Assembly (NCBI RefSeq): GCF_007677725.1
Contig: NZ_VEDF01000008.1
Coordinates: 1-64,000, forward strand
Source: Pseudomonas sp. URMO17WK12:I11
GTDB lineage: Bacteria > Pseudomonadota > Gammaproteobacteria > Pseudomonadales > Pseudomonadaceae
DNA length: 64,000 bases
Reading direction: 5' to 3'
The notes under the pieces were generated by a model, which worked only from the letters and a program-made list of their open reading frames with translations, made no database searches and was not told the DNA's origin. Position numbers and translations under genes: made by a program. Positions 42,728 through 51,314 of this stretch are shown here, one piece after another. Positions within the stretch are counted from its first letter, which is position 1. Every line of letters begins with the position of its first letter.

Positions 42728-43192
42728 ATGCACTGTCCGTTTTGCGGTGCCAATGACACCAAGGTCATCGACTCGCGTCTGGTCGCCGAGGGCGAACAGG
42801 TGCGTCGCCGTCGTGAATGCGTCGCCTGTGGCGAGCGTTTCACCACCTTCGAAACTGCCGAACTGGTCTTGCCGCGCCTGATCAAGCAGGACGGCACCCG
42901 CCAGCCTTTCGATGAAGACAAGCTGCGCGCCGGCATGCAGCGCGCCCTGGAAAAACGCCCGGTGAGCGTCGAGCGCCTGGAAGCGGCCCTTGCCCACATC
43001 AAGAGCCGCCTGCGCGCCACCGGCGAGCGCGAGGTCAAGTCGCTGGTGGTGGGCGAGCTGGTCATGGCCGAGCTGCGCAAGCTCGACGAAGTCGCCTACA
43101 TCCGCTTCGCCTCGGTCTATCGACGCTTCCAGGACCTGGACGAGTTCCGCGAAGAAATCGACCGCCTGGCCCGCGAGCCGGCCAAAGAGTGA
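42728..43192 (+). CDS. nrdR: Transcriptional repressor NrdR
   Basis: A 154-residue ribonucleotide-reductase repressor. The zinc ribbon CPFCGANDTK...CVACGERF is at residues 3-34, followed by the ATP-cone domain (IKQDGTRQPFDEDKLRAGMQRAL) that senses ATP/dATP. ATG 42728 gives the exact family start MHCPFCG; a much longer open frame upstream is accidental. The stop overlaps the ribD region, so it shares a transcript with the riboflavin genes. Confidence 0.97.
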   Translation: MHCPFCGANDTKVIDSRLVAEGEQVRRRRECVACGERFTTFETAELVLPRLIKQDGTRQPFDEDKLRAGMQRALEKRPVSVERLEAALAHIKSRLRATGEREVKSLVVGELVMAELRKLDEVAYIRFASVYRRFQDLDEFREEIDRLAREPAKE

Positions 43193-43194
43193 GC

Positions 43195-44325
43195 ATGCCC
43201 AGCCAGACCGCGATCCTCGACGCCCACTACATGGCCCGTGCGCTGGAACTGGCGCGCAAGGGCTTGTACAGCACCCATCCCAACCCCCGCGTCGGCTGCG
43301 TGATCGTGCGCGACGGCGTGGTGGTCGGTGAGGGCTGGCACGTACGCGCCGGTGAGCCGCACGCCGAGGTGCATGCCCTGCGCCAGGCCGGCGAACTGGC
43401 GCGCGGCGCCTGTGCCTACGTCACCCTCGAGCCTTGCAGCCATCATGGCCGTACCCCGCCGTGCGCCGAGGCCTTGGTCAAGGCCGGCGTCGCGCGGGTG
43501 GTCGCGGCCATGCAAGACCCCAATCCGCAGGTTGCCGGCCGTGGCCTGCGGCGCCTGGCCGAGGTGGGGATCGAGGTCGCCAGCGGCGTGCTCGAAGCCG
43601 AAGCCCGTGCGCTCAATCCAGGTTTCCTCAAGCGCATGGAACGTGGCCTGCCGTTCGTGCGCGCCAAACTGGCAATGAGCCTGGACGGGCGCACCGCCAT
43701 GGCCAGTGGTGAGAGCCAGTGGATCACCGGCCCTGCCGCGCGCTCGGCGGTGCAGCGCCTGCGCGCGCGTTCAAGCGTGGTATTGACCAGTGCCGCCAGC
43801 GTGCTGGCCGACGACGCACGCATGACCGTGCGCGGTACCGAACTTGGCCTGGACGGCGAGACCACGGCCTTGGCCCTGAGCCGTACGCCGCTGCGCGTGC
43901 TGGTCGATGGCCGTTTGCGCCTGCCGTTGCAGGCGCCGTTCTTTCAGGCCGGGCCTGCCTTGGTGATCAGCGCTGTCGCGGATGACCCGCGCTATGCCGC
44001 TGCCGGCCATGAACTGCTGAGCCTGCCGGGCGACAATGGCCGGGTCGACCTGCTGGCGCTGCTGCGCGTACTGGCGCAGCGCGGCGTCAACGAGATCCTG
44101 CTCGAGGCCGGTGCCGGCCTGGTCGGCGCCTTCGCCAGCCTGGGCTTGATCGATGAGTACCAGCTGTTCGTCGCCGGTACCTTCCTGGGCTCCGAGGCGC
44201 GGCCGCTGCTCGACTGGCCGCTGCAGCGCATGAGCCAGGCGCCGCGCTTGAAAATCACTGAAATGCGCGCGGTGGGCGATGACTGGCGGGTCACTGCCAT
44301 CCCTCTGCCGGCACCCGGCGTATAA
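43195..44325 (+). CDS. ribD: Bifunctional pyrimidine deaminase/reductase RibD
   Basis: A 376-residue enzyme for riboflavin steps 2 and 3. The N-terminal deaminase has the zinc motif HAEVHALRQAG with PCSHHGRTPPC (about 50-84). The C-terminal reductase begins near 150 (PFVRAKLAMSLDGRTAMASGES). ATG 43195 is preferred; a GTG two codons earlier overlaps the nrdR stop. Confidence 0.97.
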   Translation: MPSQTAILDAHYMARALELARKGLYSTHPNPRVGCVIVRDGVVVGEGWHVRAGEPHAEVHALRQAGELARGACAYVTLEPCSHHGRTPPCAEALVKAGVARVVAAMQDPNPQVAGRGLRRLAEVGIEVASGVLEAEARALNPGFLKRMERGLPFVRAKLAMSLDGRTAMASGESQWITGPAARSAVQRLRARSSVVLTSAASVLADDARMTVRGTELGLDGETTALALSRTPLRVLVDGRLRLPLQAPFFQAGPALVISAVADDPRYAAAGHELLSLPGDNGRVDLLALLRVLAQRGVNEILLEAGAGLVGAFASLGLIDEYQLFVAGTFLGSEARPLLDWPLQRMSQAPRLKITEMRAVGDDWRVTAIPLPAPGV

Positions 44326-44366
44326 TGCCCGGCTTGCCCCGCGCAATCCGTTTTTGAGGAAGTCCC

Positions 44367-45032
44367 ATGTTCACCGGCATCATCGAATCCATCGGCACCA
44401 TCCGCAGCCTGACGCCCAAGGGCGGTGACGTGCGCGTGTACGTCGAAACCGGCAAGCTCGACCTGAGCGACGTCAAGCTCGGCGACAGCATCGCCGTCAA
44501 CGGCGTGTGCCTGACCGCCGTGGAGTTGCCAGGCAACGGGTTCTGGGCCGATGTCAGTGTCGAGACGCTCAAGCGCAGCGCATTCGTCGACCTCAAGAGC
44601 GGCAGCAAGGTCAACCTGGAAAAAGCCCTGACCCCGACCACGCGCCTGGGCGGCCACCTGGTCAGCGGCCATGTCGACGGCGTCGGCGAAATCATCTCGC
44701 GCAGCGATAACGCCCGCGCCATCCAGTTCCGCGTGCGTGCCCCGCGCGAGCTGGCCAAGTACATCGCCCACAAGGGCTCGATCACCGTCGATGGCACCAG
44801 CCTGACGGTCAACGAGGTCAATGGCGCCGAGTTCGAGCTGACCATTGTCCCGCACACCCTGTCCGAAACCATCATGGCCGACTACCGCGCAGGGCGTCGG
44901 GTTAACCTTGAGGTCGACCTGCTGGCCCGTTACCTGGAGCGCTTGCTGCTGGGCGACAAGGCCGCTGAACCGAGCAAGGGCAGTGGCATTACCGAAAGCT
45001 TCCTGGCCGCCAACGGCTTCTTGAAATCCTGA
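44367..45032 (+). CDS. ribC: Riboflavin synthase, alpha chain
   Basis: A 221-residue protein with two similar lumazine-binding halves, each starting with an MFTGII-like or GHLVSGHVDGVG motif. It dismutates two 6,7-dimethyl-8-ribityllumazine molecules into riboflavin. The first Met is in MFTGIIESIGTIRS, behind TGAGGAAG. The gene is called ribE in some nomenclatures. Confidence 0.96.
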   Translation: MFTGIIESIGTIRSLTPKGGDVRVYVETGKLDLSDVKLGDSIAVNGVCLTAVELPGNGFWADVSVETLKRSAFVDLKSGSKVNLEKALTPTTRLGGHLVSGHVDGVGEIISRSDNARAIQFRVRAPRELAKYIAHKGSITVDGTSLTVNEVNGAEFELTIVPHTLSETIMADYRAGRRVNLEVDLLARYLERLLLGDKAAEPSKGSGITESFLAANGFLKS

Positions 45033-45050
45033 TTGAGAAGGGGGTGCCAC

Positions 45051-46142
45051 GTGGCGCTCAACAGCATCGAAGAACTGGTCGAAGACATCCGCCAGGGCAA
45101 AATGGTCATCCTGATGGATGACGAAGACCGCGAGAACGAAGGCGACATCATCATGGCCGCCGAGTGCTGCCTGCCGGAGCACATCAACTTCATGGCCAAG
45201 CACGCCCGCGGGCTGATCTGCATGCCCATGACCCGCGAGCGCTGCGAGACCCTCAAGCTGCCGCTGATGGCGCCGCGCAATGGCTCGGGCTTCGGCACCA
45301 AGTTCACCGTGTCGATCGAAGCTGCCGAAGGCGTCACCACCGGCATCTCCGCCGCTGACCGCGCGCGCACCGTGCAGGCCGCCGCGGCCAAGGACGCCAA
45401 GGCCGAAGACATCGTCAGCCCCGGCCATATCTTCCCGCTGATGGCCCAGCCCGGCGGCACCCTGGCCCGCGCCGGCCACACCGAAGCGGCCTGCGACCTG
45501 GCGCGCATGGCGGGCTTCGAGCCGAGCGGGGTGATCTGCGAGGTGATGAACGACGACGGCACCATGTCGCGCCGCGCCGAACTGGAAATATTCGCCGCCG
45601 AGCATGGCCTGAAGATCGGTACCATCGCCGACCTCATCCACTACCGCATGATCCACGAGCGCACCGTGCAGCGCGTCTCCGAGCAGCCGATCGAGAGCGA
45701 GCTGGGCGAATTCAACCTGGTCACCTACCGCGACGCGGTGGAAGGCGACGTGCACATGGCCCTGACCCTGGGCGATATCCGCGCCGAAGAGCCGACCCTG
45801 GTGCGCGTGCACAACATGGACCCTTTGCGCGACTTGCTGCTGGTCAAGCAGCCAGGGCGCTGGAGCCTGCGCGCGGCAATGGCTGCCGTGGCCGAAGCGG
45901 GTAGCGGCGTGGTGCTGCTGCTGGGCCATCCGCTGGATGGCGACGTGCTGCTGGCGCATATCCGCGAAAGCGCAGGCGATGCCCCGACCAAGACCCCGAC
46001 CACCTACAGCACCGTCGGTGCCGGTTCGCAGATCCTGCGCGACCTCGGTGTGCGCAAGATGCGCCTGATGAGTTCGCCGATGAAGTTCAATGCGATATCC
46101 GGATTCGATCTGGAAGTTGTAGAATACGTGCCCTCCGAGTGA
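45051..46142 (+). CDS. ribBX: RibBX: DHBP synthase with degenerate GTP cyclohydrolase II domain
   Basis: A 363-residue protein. The N-terminal ~200 residues are a complete DHBP synthase (DDEDRENEGDIIMAAE, HTEAACDL). The C-terminal half aligns with GTP cyclohydrolase II, but the zinc-binding Cys triplet (SECLTGDALFSQRCDCGS in RibA of this window) is replaced by RVHNMDPLRDLLLVKQ with no Cys. So only ribulose-5-phosphate conversion is expected, as known for RibBX hybrids. The start is GTG 45051, behind AGAAGGGGG; GTP cyclohydrolase II activity comes from ribA at 49605. Confidence 0.93.
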   Translation: MALNSIEELVEDIRQGKMVILMDDEDRENEGDIIMAAECCLPEHINFMAKHARGLICMPMTRERCETLKLPLMAPRNGSGFGTKFTVSIEAAEGVTTGISAADRARTVQAAAAKDAKAEDIVSPGHIFPLMAQPGGTLARAGHTEAACDLARMAGFEPSGVICEVMNDDGTMSRRAELEIFAAEHGLKIGTIADLIHYRMIHERTVQRVSEQPIESELGEFNLVTYRDAVEGDVHMALTLGDIRAEEPTLVRVHNMDPLRDLLLVKQPGRWSLRAAMAAVAEAGSGVVLLLGHPLDGDVLLAHIRESAGDAPTKTPTTYSTVGAGSQILRDLGVRKMRLMSSPMKFNAISGFDLEVVEYVPSE

Positions 46143-46188
46143 CTTGAGGCGGCACTGACGCCCTCCAGCTCGAGTCCAGACCCCTGTC

Positions 46189-46210
46189 GAGGCCGCCTGC
46201 ATGCGGCCTC
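46189..46210 (+). repeat. Inverted repeat before ribH
   Basis: GAGGCCGC and GCGGCCTC pair perfectly around a 6-nt loop in the 92-bp gap. No T-run follows. It may be an mRNA stability element inside the rib operon. Confidence 0.5.
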
Positions 46211-46234
46211 GCTCTTGAAGATGAGAATATCGGA

Positions 46235-46711
46235 ATGACCCTGAAGACCATCGAAGGTACCTTCATCGCCCCCAAAGGTCGCTATGCTTTGGTGGTTGGC
46301 CGCTTCAACAGCTTCGTCGTCGAAAGCCTGGTAAGCGGTGCCGTTGATACCCTGGTGCGCCACGGTGTCAGCGAAAGCGACATCACCATCATCCGCGCCC
46401 CGGGCGCCTTCGAAATCCCGCTGGTGGCACAGAAGGTCGCCCAGCAAGGCGAATACGACGCGATCATCGCCCTGGGCGCAGTGATCCGTGGCGGTACCCC
46501 GCACTTCGAATACGTGGCGGGCGAATGCACCAAGGGCCTGGCCCAGGTGTCCATGGAGTTCGGCGTACCGGTGGCCTTCGGCGTTCTGACCGTCGACTCC
46601 ATCGAACAAGCCATCGAGCGCTCCGGCACCAAGGCAGGCAACAAAGGCGGTGAAGCTGCCCTGTCTGCCCTGGAAATGGTCAGCCTGCTGGCGCAGTTGG
46701 AGGCCAAGTGA
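46235..46711 (+). CDS. ribH: 6,7-dimethyl-8-ribityllumazine synthase
   Basis: A 158-residue lumazine synthase that joins DHBP with the pyrimidine intermediate. Family marks are the N-terminal VVGRFNSFVVESLVSGA, PGAFEIPLVAQK and AVIRGGTPHFEYVAGE. The final codon overlaps the GTG start of nusB. Confidence 0.97.
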   Translation: MTLKTIEGTFIAPKGRYALVVGRFNSFVVESLVSGAVDTLVRHGVSESDITIIRAPGAFEIPLVAQKVAQQGEYDAIIALGAVIRGGTPHFEYVAGECTKGLAQVSMEFGVPVAFGVLTVDSIEQAIERSGTKAGNKGGEAALSALEMVSLLAQLEAK

Positions 46712-47208
46712 TTAGCGACGAAAGCGATCGTTTCAACCCGCGCGATCAAAAACCTGCGGATGCCGGCAAGCCATCGAAGAGCGCCAAGCGCCGCGAAGCC
46801 CGCAAGCTCGCGACCCAGGCCCTGTACCAATGGCACATGGCTCAGCATTCGCTGAACGAGATCGAAGCGCAGTTCCGGGTCGATAACGATTTCACCGATG
46901 TCGACGGTGCCTACTTCCGCGAGATCCTTCACGGGGTTCCAGCGATCAAGGGCGAAATCGACCAGGCGCTGGTGCCGTGCATGACCATCGCGCTCGATGA
47001 GCTCGATCCGGTCGAGCTGGCGGTGCTGCGTCTGTCCACCTGGGAGCTGATCAAGCGCGTCGACGTACCGTACCGCGTGGTGATCAACGAAGGCGTGGAG
47101 CTGGCCAAGGTATTCGGCGCCACCGACGGGCACAAGTTCGTCAACGGCGTACTGGACAAGCTGGCGCCGTCCCTGCGTGAAGCTGAAGTCAAGGCGAACA
47201 AGCGCTGA
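46708..47208 (+). CDS. nusB: Transcription antitermination factor NusB
   Basis: A 166-residue helical protein that with S10 (NusE) binds boxA RNA in rRNA operons. It starts at GTG 46708, overlapping ribH. The core TQALYQWHMAQHS and YRVVINEGVELAKVFGATDGHKFVNGVLDKL are typical. The N-terminal ~30 residues are a basic extension. Confidence 0.96.
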   Translation: MISDESDRFNPRDQKPADAGKPSKSAKRREARKLATQALYQWHMAQHSLNEIEAQFRVDNDFTDVDGAYFREILHGVPAIKGEIDQALVPCMTIALDELDPVELAVLRLSTWELIKRVDVPYRVVINEGVELAKVFGATDGHKFVNGVLDKLAPSLREAEVKANKR

Positions 47209-47226
47209 TCCTGGCGCGGCCGGCCC

Positions 47227-48204
47227 ATGGGTGAGTTCGAGCTGATCAACCACTACTTCGCTGCCGCGCCCTGCGCGCAGGGCGGCGAAGGCGTGGCGTT
47301 GGGCATCGGTGACGACTGTGCGCTGCTCGAGCTGCCAGCCGGCGAACAGCTGGCGGTGTCGACCGATACCCTGGTGGCCGGCGTGCATTTCCCGCGTATC
47401 TGCGATCCTTCCCTGCTAGGCCAGCGCGCGCTGGCGGTGGCGGTCAGTGACCTGGCGGCCATGGGCGCCACGGCGATTGGCTTCACCCTGGCGCTGACCC
47501 TGCCGGATGTCGGCGCCCAGTGGCTCGGCGAATTCGCCCAAGGCCTCTGCCGCATGGCCCACCGTTGCCGCATGAGCCTGATCGGCGGCGATACCACCCG
47601 TGGTCCACTGAGCATCACCGTCACCGTGTTCGGCCGCGTGCCCGTTGGCCGGGCTCTGCGTCGCAGCGGCGCCAGGCCCGGCGATCTGCTGTGTGTCGGT
47701 GGGGCACTGGGCGACGCAGCGGGGGCGCTGCCGCTGGTGCTGGGTGAGCGCGATGCGCCTGCCGAACTGGCCGAGCCGTTGCTGGCACGGTACTGGGCGC
47801 CGATGCCGCAGCTGACGTTGGGTCAGGTATTGCGCGGCAAGGCCACGGCAGCGCTGGACATTTCCGACGGCCTGCTCGCCGACTGCGGGCATATCGCCAA
47901 GGCGTCGGCCGTGGCGCTCGAGGTGAACCTGGCCCAGGTGCCAGTGTCTCCTGCACTGCAGGCCCTGCTTGGCGAGGATGCCGCGCGCCAGCTGGCGCTG
48001 AGCGGTGGCGACGACTACGTACTGGCCTTCACCTTGCCGCCTGCCGAGCTGGCATCGCTGGCCAGGGTGGCGGATTTCGGCTTCGGCAAGGTGCATGTCA
48101 TTGGCCAGGTCCTCGAGGGCCACGGCGTGACGCTACGCGGCCCCCAGGGTCAGGACATAACCCCCGCGACACGGGGCTATCAACACTTTAGGGAGACACC
48201 GTGA
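47227..48204 (+). CDS. thiL: Thiamine-monophosphate kinase
   Basis: A 325-residue kinase that makes thiamine pyrophosphate from thiamine monophosphate. Visible are GIGDDCALLE near the N-terminus, STDTLVAGVHF, a metal/ATP loop GGDTTRGPLSIT and SGGDDYVLAF near the C-terminus. Its TGA overlaps the pgpA GTG by 4 bp. The nusB-thiL-pgpA order is common in gamma-proteobacteria. Confidence 0.96.
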   Translation: MGEFELINHYFAAAPCAQGGEGVALGIGDDCALLELPAGEQLAVSTDTLVAGVHFPRICDPSLLGQRALAVAVSDLAAMGATAIGFTLALTLPDVGAQWLGEFAQGLCRMAHRCRMSLIGGDTTRGPLSITVTVFGRVPVGRALRRSGARPGDLLCVGGALGDAAGALPLVLGERDAPAELAEPLLARYWAPMPQLTLGQVLRGKATAALDISDGLLADCGHIAKASAVALEVNLAQVPVSPALQALLGEDAARQLALSGGDDYVLAFTLPPAELASLARVADFGFGKVHVIGQVLEGHGVTLRGPQGQDITPATRGYQHFRETP

Positions 48205-48704
48205 CCGACCACCCCAACCAGGTGCCAGCGGAGTTCGTGCCGCCCTCGGTGTGGCGCAACCCCTGGCACTTCATCGCCTTCGGCTTTGGCTCTGGCACCC
48301 TTCCCAAAGCCCCGGGAACCTGGGGTTCGATGGTGGCGATCCCGTTCATTCCGTTGTGGCAGATGCTGCCCGACTGGGGCTACTGGCTCCTGCTCGGCGT
48401 CACCATGCTGTTCGGCTTCTGGTTGTGCGGTAAAGTCGCCAATGACTTGCGTGTGCACGACCATGAGGGCATTGTCTGGGACGAGATGGTCGGCATGTGG
48501 ATCACCCTCTGGCTGGTGCCTGATGGGTGGCAGTGGATCCTTGCCGGATTCCTGATGTTCCGCTTCTTCGACATCCTCAAGCCGTGGCCGATTCGCTGGG
48601 TCGATCGCCATGTGCACGGCGGTGTCGGGATCATGCTCGATGACGTCCTGGCCGGCGTGTTCGCCTGGCTGGGCATGCAGCTGCTGGTGTGGGCGGTAGG
48701 CTGA
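48201..48704 (+). CDS. pgpA: Phosphatidylglycerophosphatase A
   Basis: A 167-residue membrane phosphatase that turns phosphatidylglycerol phosphate into phosphatidylglycerol. The family signature GSGTLPKAPGTWGS is near residue 31, and EMVGMW with FDILKPWPIRW also fits. About three to four membrane segments. It starts at GTG 48201 inside the thiL stop; GGGAGA is the ribosome-binding site. Confidence 0.95.
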   Translation: MTDHPNQVPAEFVPPSVWRNPWHFIAFGFGSGTLPKAPGTWGSMVAIPFIPLWQMLPDWGYWLLLGVTMLFGFWLCGKVANDLRVHDHEGIVWDEMVGMWITLWLVPDGWQWILAGFLMFRFFDILKPWPIRWVDRHVHGGVGIMLDDVLAGVFAWLGMQLLVWAVG

Positions 48705-48719
48705 TCAGGGAGTGAGTCG

Positions 48720-49463
48720 ATGGCCGTGAGGACTGTGCTGCTGGCAATGTTGCTAAGCTTCGCTTCAGGGGTGATGGCCGCCGAGACCTTGCCCAGGCAG
48801 ATCCGCTTGGTCAGTGAGGACTGGCTCGACTACACCAACGCCGATGGCACCGGCGTCGCCTGGGACGTGCTGCGCAAGGTCTTCGAACCCGCTGGGGTCA
48901 AGGTCGTGACGCAAAGCGCGCCGTATAGCCGCGCAGTCGGCCTGGTCAAGCGGGGCGAGGCGGACGCCTGGGTCGGTTCGTACAAGGACGAGAACGAAGA
49001 CAACCTGTACCCGCGCTGGCATTTCGATATGGACCATATCTATGCCCTGGGCCTGGCCGGCAAGCCGCCGCCGAGCCTGGCCACCGTTGGCGAGTACCGG
49101 CTGGCCTGGGTACGCGGCTACGACTACGCCAGCTACCTGCCCAATGTGCGCAACTACCGTGAAATTCAGCGCCGTGAGGGCATACTGCCCATGCTCGAGC
49201 ATGAGCGCGTGGACTTCTACATCGATGCTCAAACCGAAGTCGACTACGTGCTAGGGCAAACCTCGCAGCCCCAGCGTTTTCGCAGTACTCATCTCGCCGA
49301 ACTGCCCCTGTACCTGGCATTCGCCAACAATGAGCAGGCGCGCGCACTGCGTGATCTGTTCGACAAGCGCATGGCGGCCGTTGTGCGCAGCGGCGAGCTG
49401 AAAGCGATTTTCGAGCGCTGGAAACAGCCCTATCCGTTCTCGGCCGACAGCAAGCCCCAGTGA
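48720..49463 (+). CDS. Periplasmic substrate-binding (SBP_bac_3-like) protein
   Basis: A 247-residue exported protein: signal MAVRTVLLAMLLSFASGVMA, then an amino-acid-binding type fold (IRLVSEDWLDYTNADGTG, DAWVGSYKDENEDNLYPRW). No permease or ATPase genes are adjacent, so it is an orphan binding protein, perhaps used for sensing. Ligand unknown. Confidence 0.8.
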   Translation: MAVRTVLLAMLLSFASGVMAAETLPRQIRLVSEDWLDYTNADGTGVAWDVLRKVFEPAGVKVVTQSAPYSRAVGLVKRGEADAWVGSYKDENEDNLYPRWHFDMDHIYALGLAGKPPPSLATVGEYRLAWVRGYDYASYLPNVRNYREIQRREGILPMLEHERVDFYIDAQTEVDYVLGQTSQPQRFRSTHLAELPLYLAFANNEQARALRDLFDKRMAAVVRSGELKAIFERWKQPYPFSADSKPQ

Positions 49464-49557
49464 CCGTGCCCATGAACCGCCGTCGCCGACCGATCTAACC
49501 ATCGAACTTTTCGATATCACGCCACGGTATTCAACGAGCGCACAGCCGGCAACCTGC

Positions 49558-49566
49558 TGATACAAT
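49558..49566 (+). promoter_or_regulatory. Extended -10 promoter of ribA
   Basis: TGATACAAT is an extended -10 (TGn plus TACAAT) 39 nt before the ribA start; no good -35 is visible. Confidence 0.45.
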
Positions 49567-49604
49567 CGGTCCACGCAAAATTTCTACTTATCCAGGAGCA
49601 CAAC

Positions 49605-50222
49605 GTGCCCGTCGTCTTTGTTGCCGCCTCTAAACTCCCGACTCCCTTTGCGACTTTCACCATGCATGGCTTTCTCGATGAAGCCACTGGCCGCGAGCAT
49701 GTGGTGCTCAGCCTGGGTGATATCGGCGATGGCGAGCCGGTGCTGGGGCGGCTGCACTCCGAGTGCCTGACCGGCGATGCCTTGTTCAGTCAGCGCTGCG
49801 ACTGCGGCTCGCAGCTGGAAGCGGCACTCCAGGCAATCGCCCGCGAAGGTCGCGGGGTGTTGCTGTACCTGCGACAGGAAGGGCGTGGCATCGGCCTGCT
49901 GAACAAGATTCGCGCCTACGAACTGCAAGACGGTGGCGCCGATACCGTCGAGGCCAACGAACGCCTGGGCTTTGCTGCAGACCAGCGTGACTACGCCATG
50001 TGCCTGCCGATGCTCGAGCACCTGGGGGTGAAATCCCTGCGCTTGATGACCAACAACCCGCGCAAGGTCAAAGCCTTGACCGATATGCACATTCACGTGG
50101 CCGAGCGCGTGCCGCTGCACACCGGGCACAACCCGCACAACAGCCACTACCTGGCGACCAAGGCGGGCAAGCTTGGCCACATGCTGGGTAACGAGCACCA
50201 GGGCGAGGTGCCCCAGGCGTGA
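49605..50222 (+). CDS. ribA: GTP cyclohydrolase II
   Basis: A 205-residue enzyme that opens GTP to start riboflavin synthesis. The zinc ligands are intact in SECLTGDALFSQRCDCGSQ (Cys ~54, 65, 67), followed by LRQEGRGIGLLNKI and TNNPRKVKAL. It supplies the activity missing from RibBX in the main cluster. The start is GTG 49605, behind CCAGGAGC. Its stop overlaps the next gene. Confidence 0.97.
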   Translation: MPVVFVAASKLPTPFATFTMHGFLDEATGREHVVLSLGDIGDGEPVLGRLHSECLTGDALFSQRCDCGSQLEAALQAIAREGRGVLLYLRQEGRGIGLLNKIRAYELQDGGADTVEANERLGFAADQRDYAMCLPMLEHLGVKSLRLMTNNPRKVKALTDMHIHVAERVPLHTGHNPHNSHYLATKAGKLGHMLGNEHQGEVPQA

Positions 50223-51076
50223 TCGGCGCCGAGGCCTGGCGTCGTCTGGCGCAGGCCTCATGGCGTTACCTGACGGCAGCCGTGGCGCTCGTGGCGGCCT
50301 GCTGGGCCCAGGCCGATCAACCCCAGCGGGTGGTCAGCCTGGCGCCATCGATGAGCGAGATCCTGCTGGAATTGAACGCCGACGATGTGCTGGTCGGCAT
50401 GCTCGACGGCGCTGAACGTCCGCCCGCGTTGCGCGCGCTGCCGTCGGTCGGGCGCCAGGGCCAGTTGGACCTGGAAACCCTGCTCAGCCTCAAGCCAGAC
50501 CTGCTGCTGCTCTGGCCCGGCAGCGTGAACGCTGCGCAACTCGATCAGCTCAAGCGCCTGGGGATTCCCCTCTACAGCGCCGAACCCCATACGCTCGAGC
50601 AACTGCTCGAGCAGATCGAAGCCCTGGCCGTGCGGATTGGCCGCGCCGAGCAGGGCCGCCAGCATGTGCAAGCCTTGCGCGAGCGCCTGCAGCAGCTGCG
50701 TGAGCAATACTGGCGCGCGCAGCCGTTGCGGGTGTTCTATCAGGTGTGGGACCGTCCGCTCTACACCCTGGGCGGCCAGCAGGTGGTCACTGATGCCCTC
50801 GCCGTGTGCGGTGCGCGCAACATCTTTGCCGAGTTGCAGCAGCCGGCGCCGCAGGTGAACATCGAGTCGGTGCTGATGCGCGACCCGCAGGTGATCCTCG
50901 CGGCTGATCCAGCGCAGTTGGCCAGTTGGAAGGCCTGGCCGCACCTCGCCGCAGTGGCCCAGGATGCGTTGCTGGTGGTGCCGGACAACGGCCTGGAGCG
51001 CCCCAGCGGGCAGATGATCGAAGCCACCGCCCGCCTGTGCGCGCTGCTGGCCGCTAGAGCGCCGGCGTCCAAGTGA
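50219..51076 (+). CDS. Helical-backbone metal/cobalamin-binding protein (BtuF-like)
   Basis: A 285-residue periplasmic protein of the BtuF/FhuD type (QRVVSLAPSMSEILLELNADDVLVGM at the N-terminus, VQVPD-like C-terminal half). An N-terminal membrane-like stretch (WRYLTAAVALVAACWAQA) is a likely signal peptide. It starts at GTG 50219, overlapping ribA. No TonB receptor or permease is near, so cobalamin, heme or a siderophore could be the ligand. Confidence 0.8.
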   Translation: MIGAEAWRRLAQASWRYLTAAVALVAACWAQADQPQRVVSLAPSMSEILLELNADDVLVGMLDGAERPPALRALPSVGRQGQLDLETLLSLKPDLLLLWPGSVNAAQLDQLKRLGIPLYSAEPHTLEQLLEQIEALAVRIGRAEQGRQHVQALRERLQQLREQYWRAQPLRVFYQVWDRPLYTLGGQQVVTDALAVCGARNIFAELQQPAPQVNIESVLMRDPQVILAADPAQLASWKAWPHLAAVAQDALLVVPDNGLERPSGQMIEATARLCALLAARAPASK

Positions 51077-51141
51077 CGCGGTCTGGCCACCGAATTGCTG
51101 GTTGTCGTCACGGCGCACGGCTCCAGCGGCTGTCCTCGATC

Positions 51142-51188
51142 GTAGGAGCGAGCGCAGCTCGCGATGCGCCGCGCGGGCGGCGCTCGAT
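51142..51188. repeat. Single REP element
   Basis: A 47-bp copy of the same element as at 34132-34180, differing at about one base (CGCCGCG against CGCTGCG). It lies between two convergent genes, in a 238-bp gap with no gene. The rest of that gap shows no clear signal. Confidence 0.88.
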
Positions 51189-51314
51189 TGCACAAGCGCC
51201 AAACCATCGAGCGTTTCGAGGACGTCCGTGGCCGCACCTCCAACAGCCTTGAGCGGGGCGTTTACTTCGCAGGCAACGCGCGTGGTCGATCCGCGCCTTG
51301 CCTGCGAACAGGCG

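Noticed and set aside
41528..43192. A 554-residue protein ending in NrdR
   Set aside because: The frame upstream of 42728 runs antisense through the methyltransferase and lipoprotein genes; NrdR has its own canonical start and promoter.
45651..46142. Functional GTP cyclohydrolase II domain in RibBX
   Set aside because: The zinc-binding Cys residues are absent, in contrast to RibA at 49605.
43992..46202. A 736-codon minus-strand open frame opposite the rib genes
   Set aside because: Antisense shadow of ribD-ribC-ribBX with low-complexity His/Gln/Ala composition.
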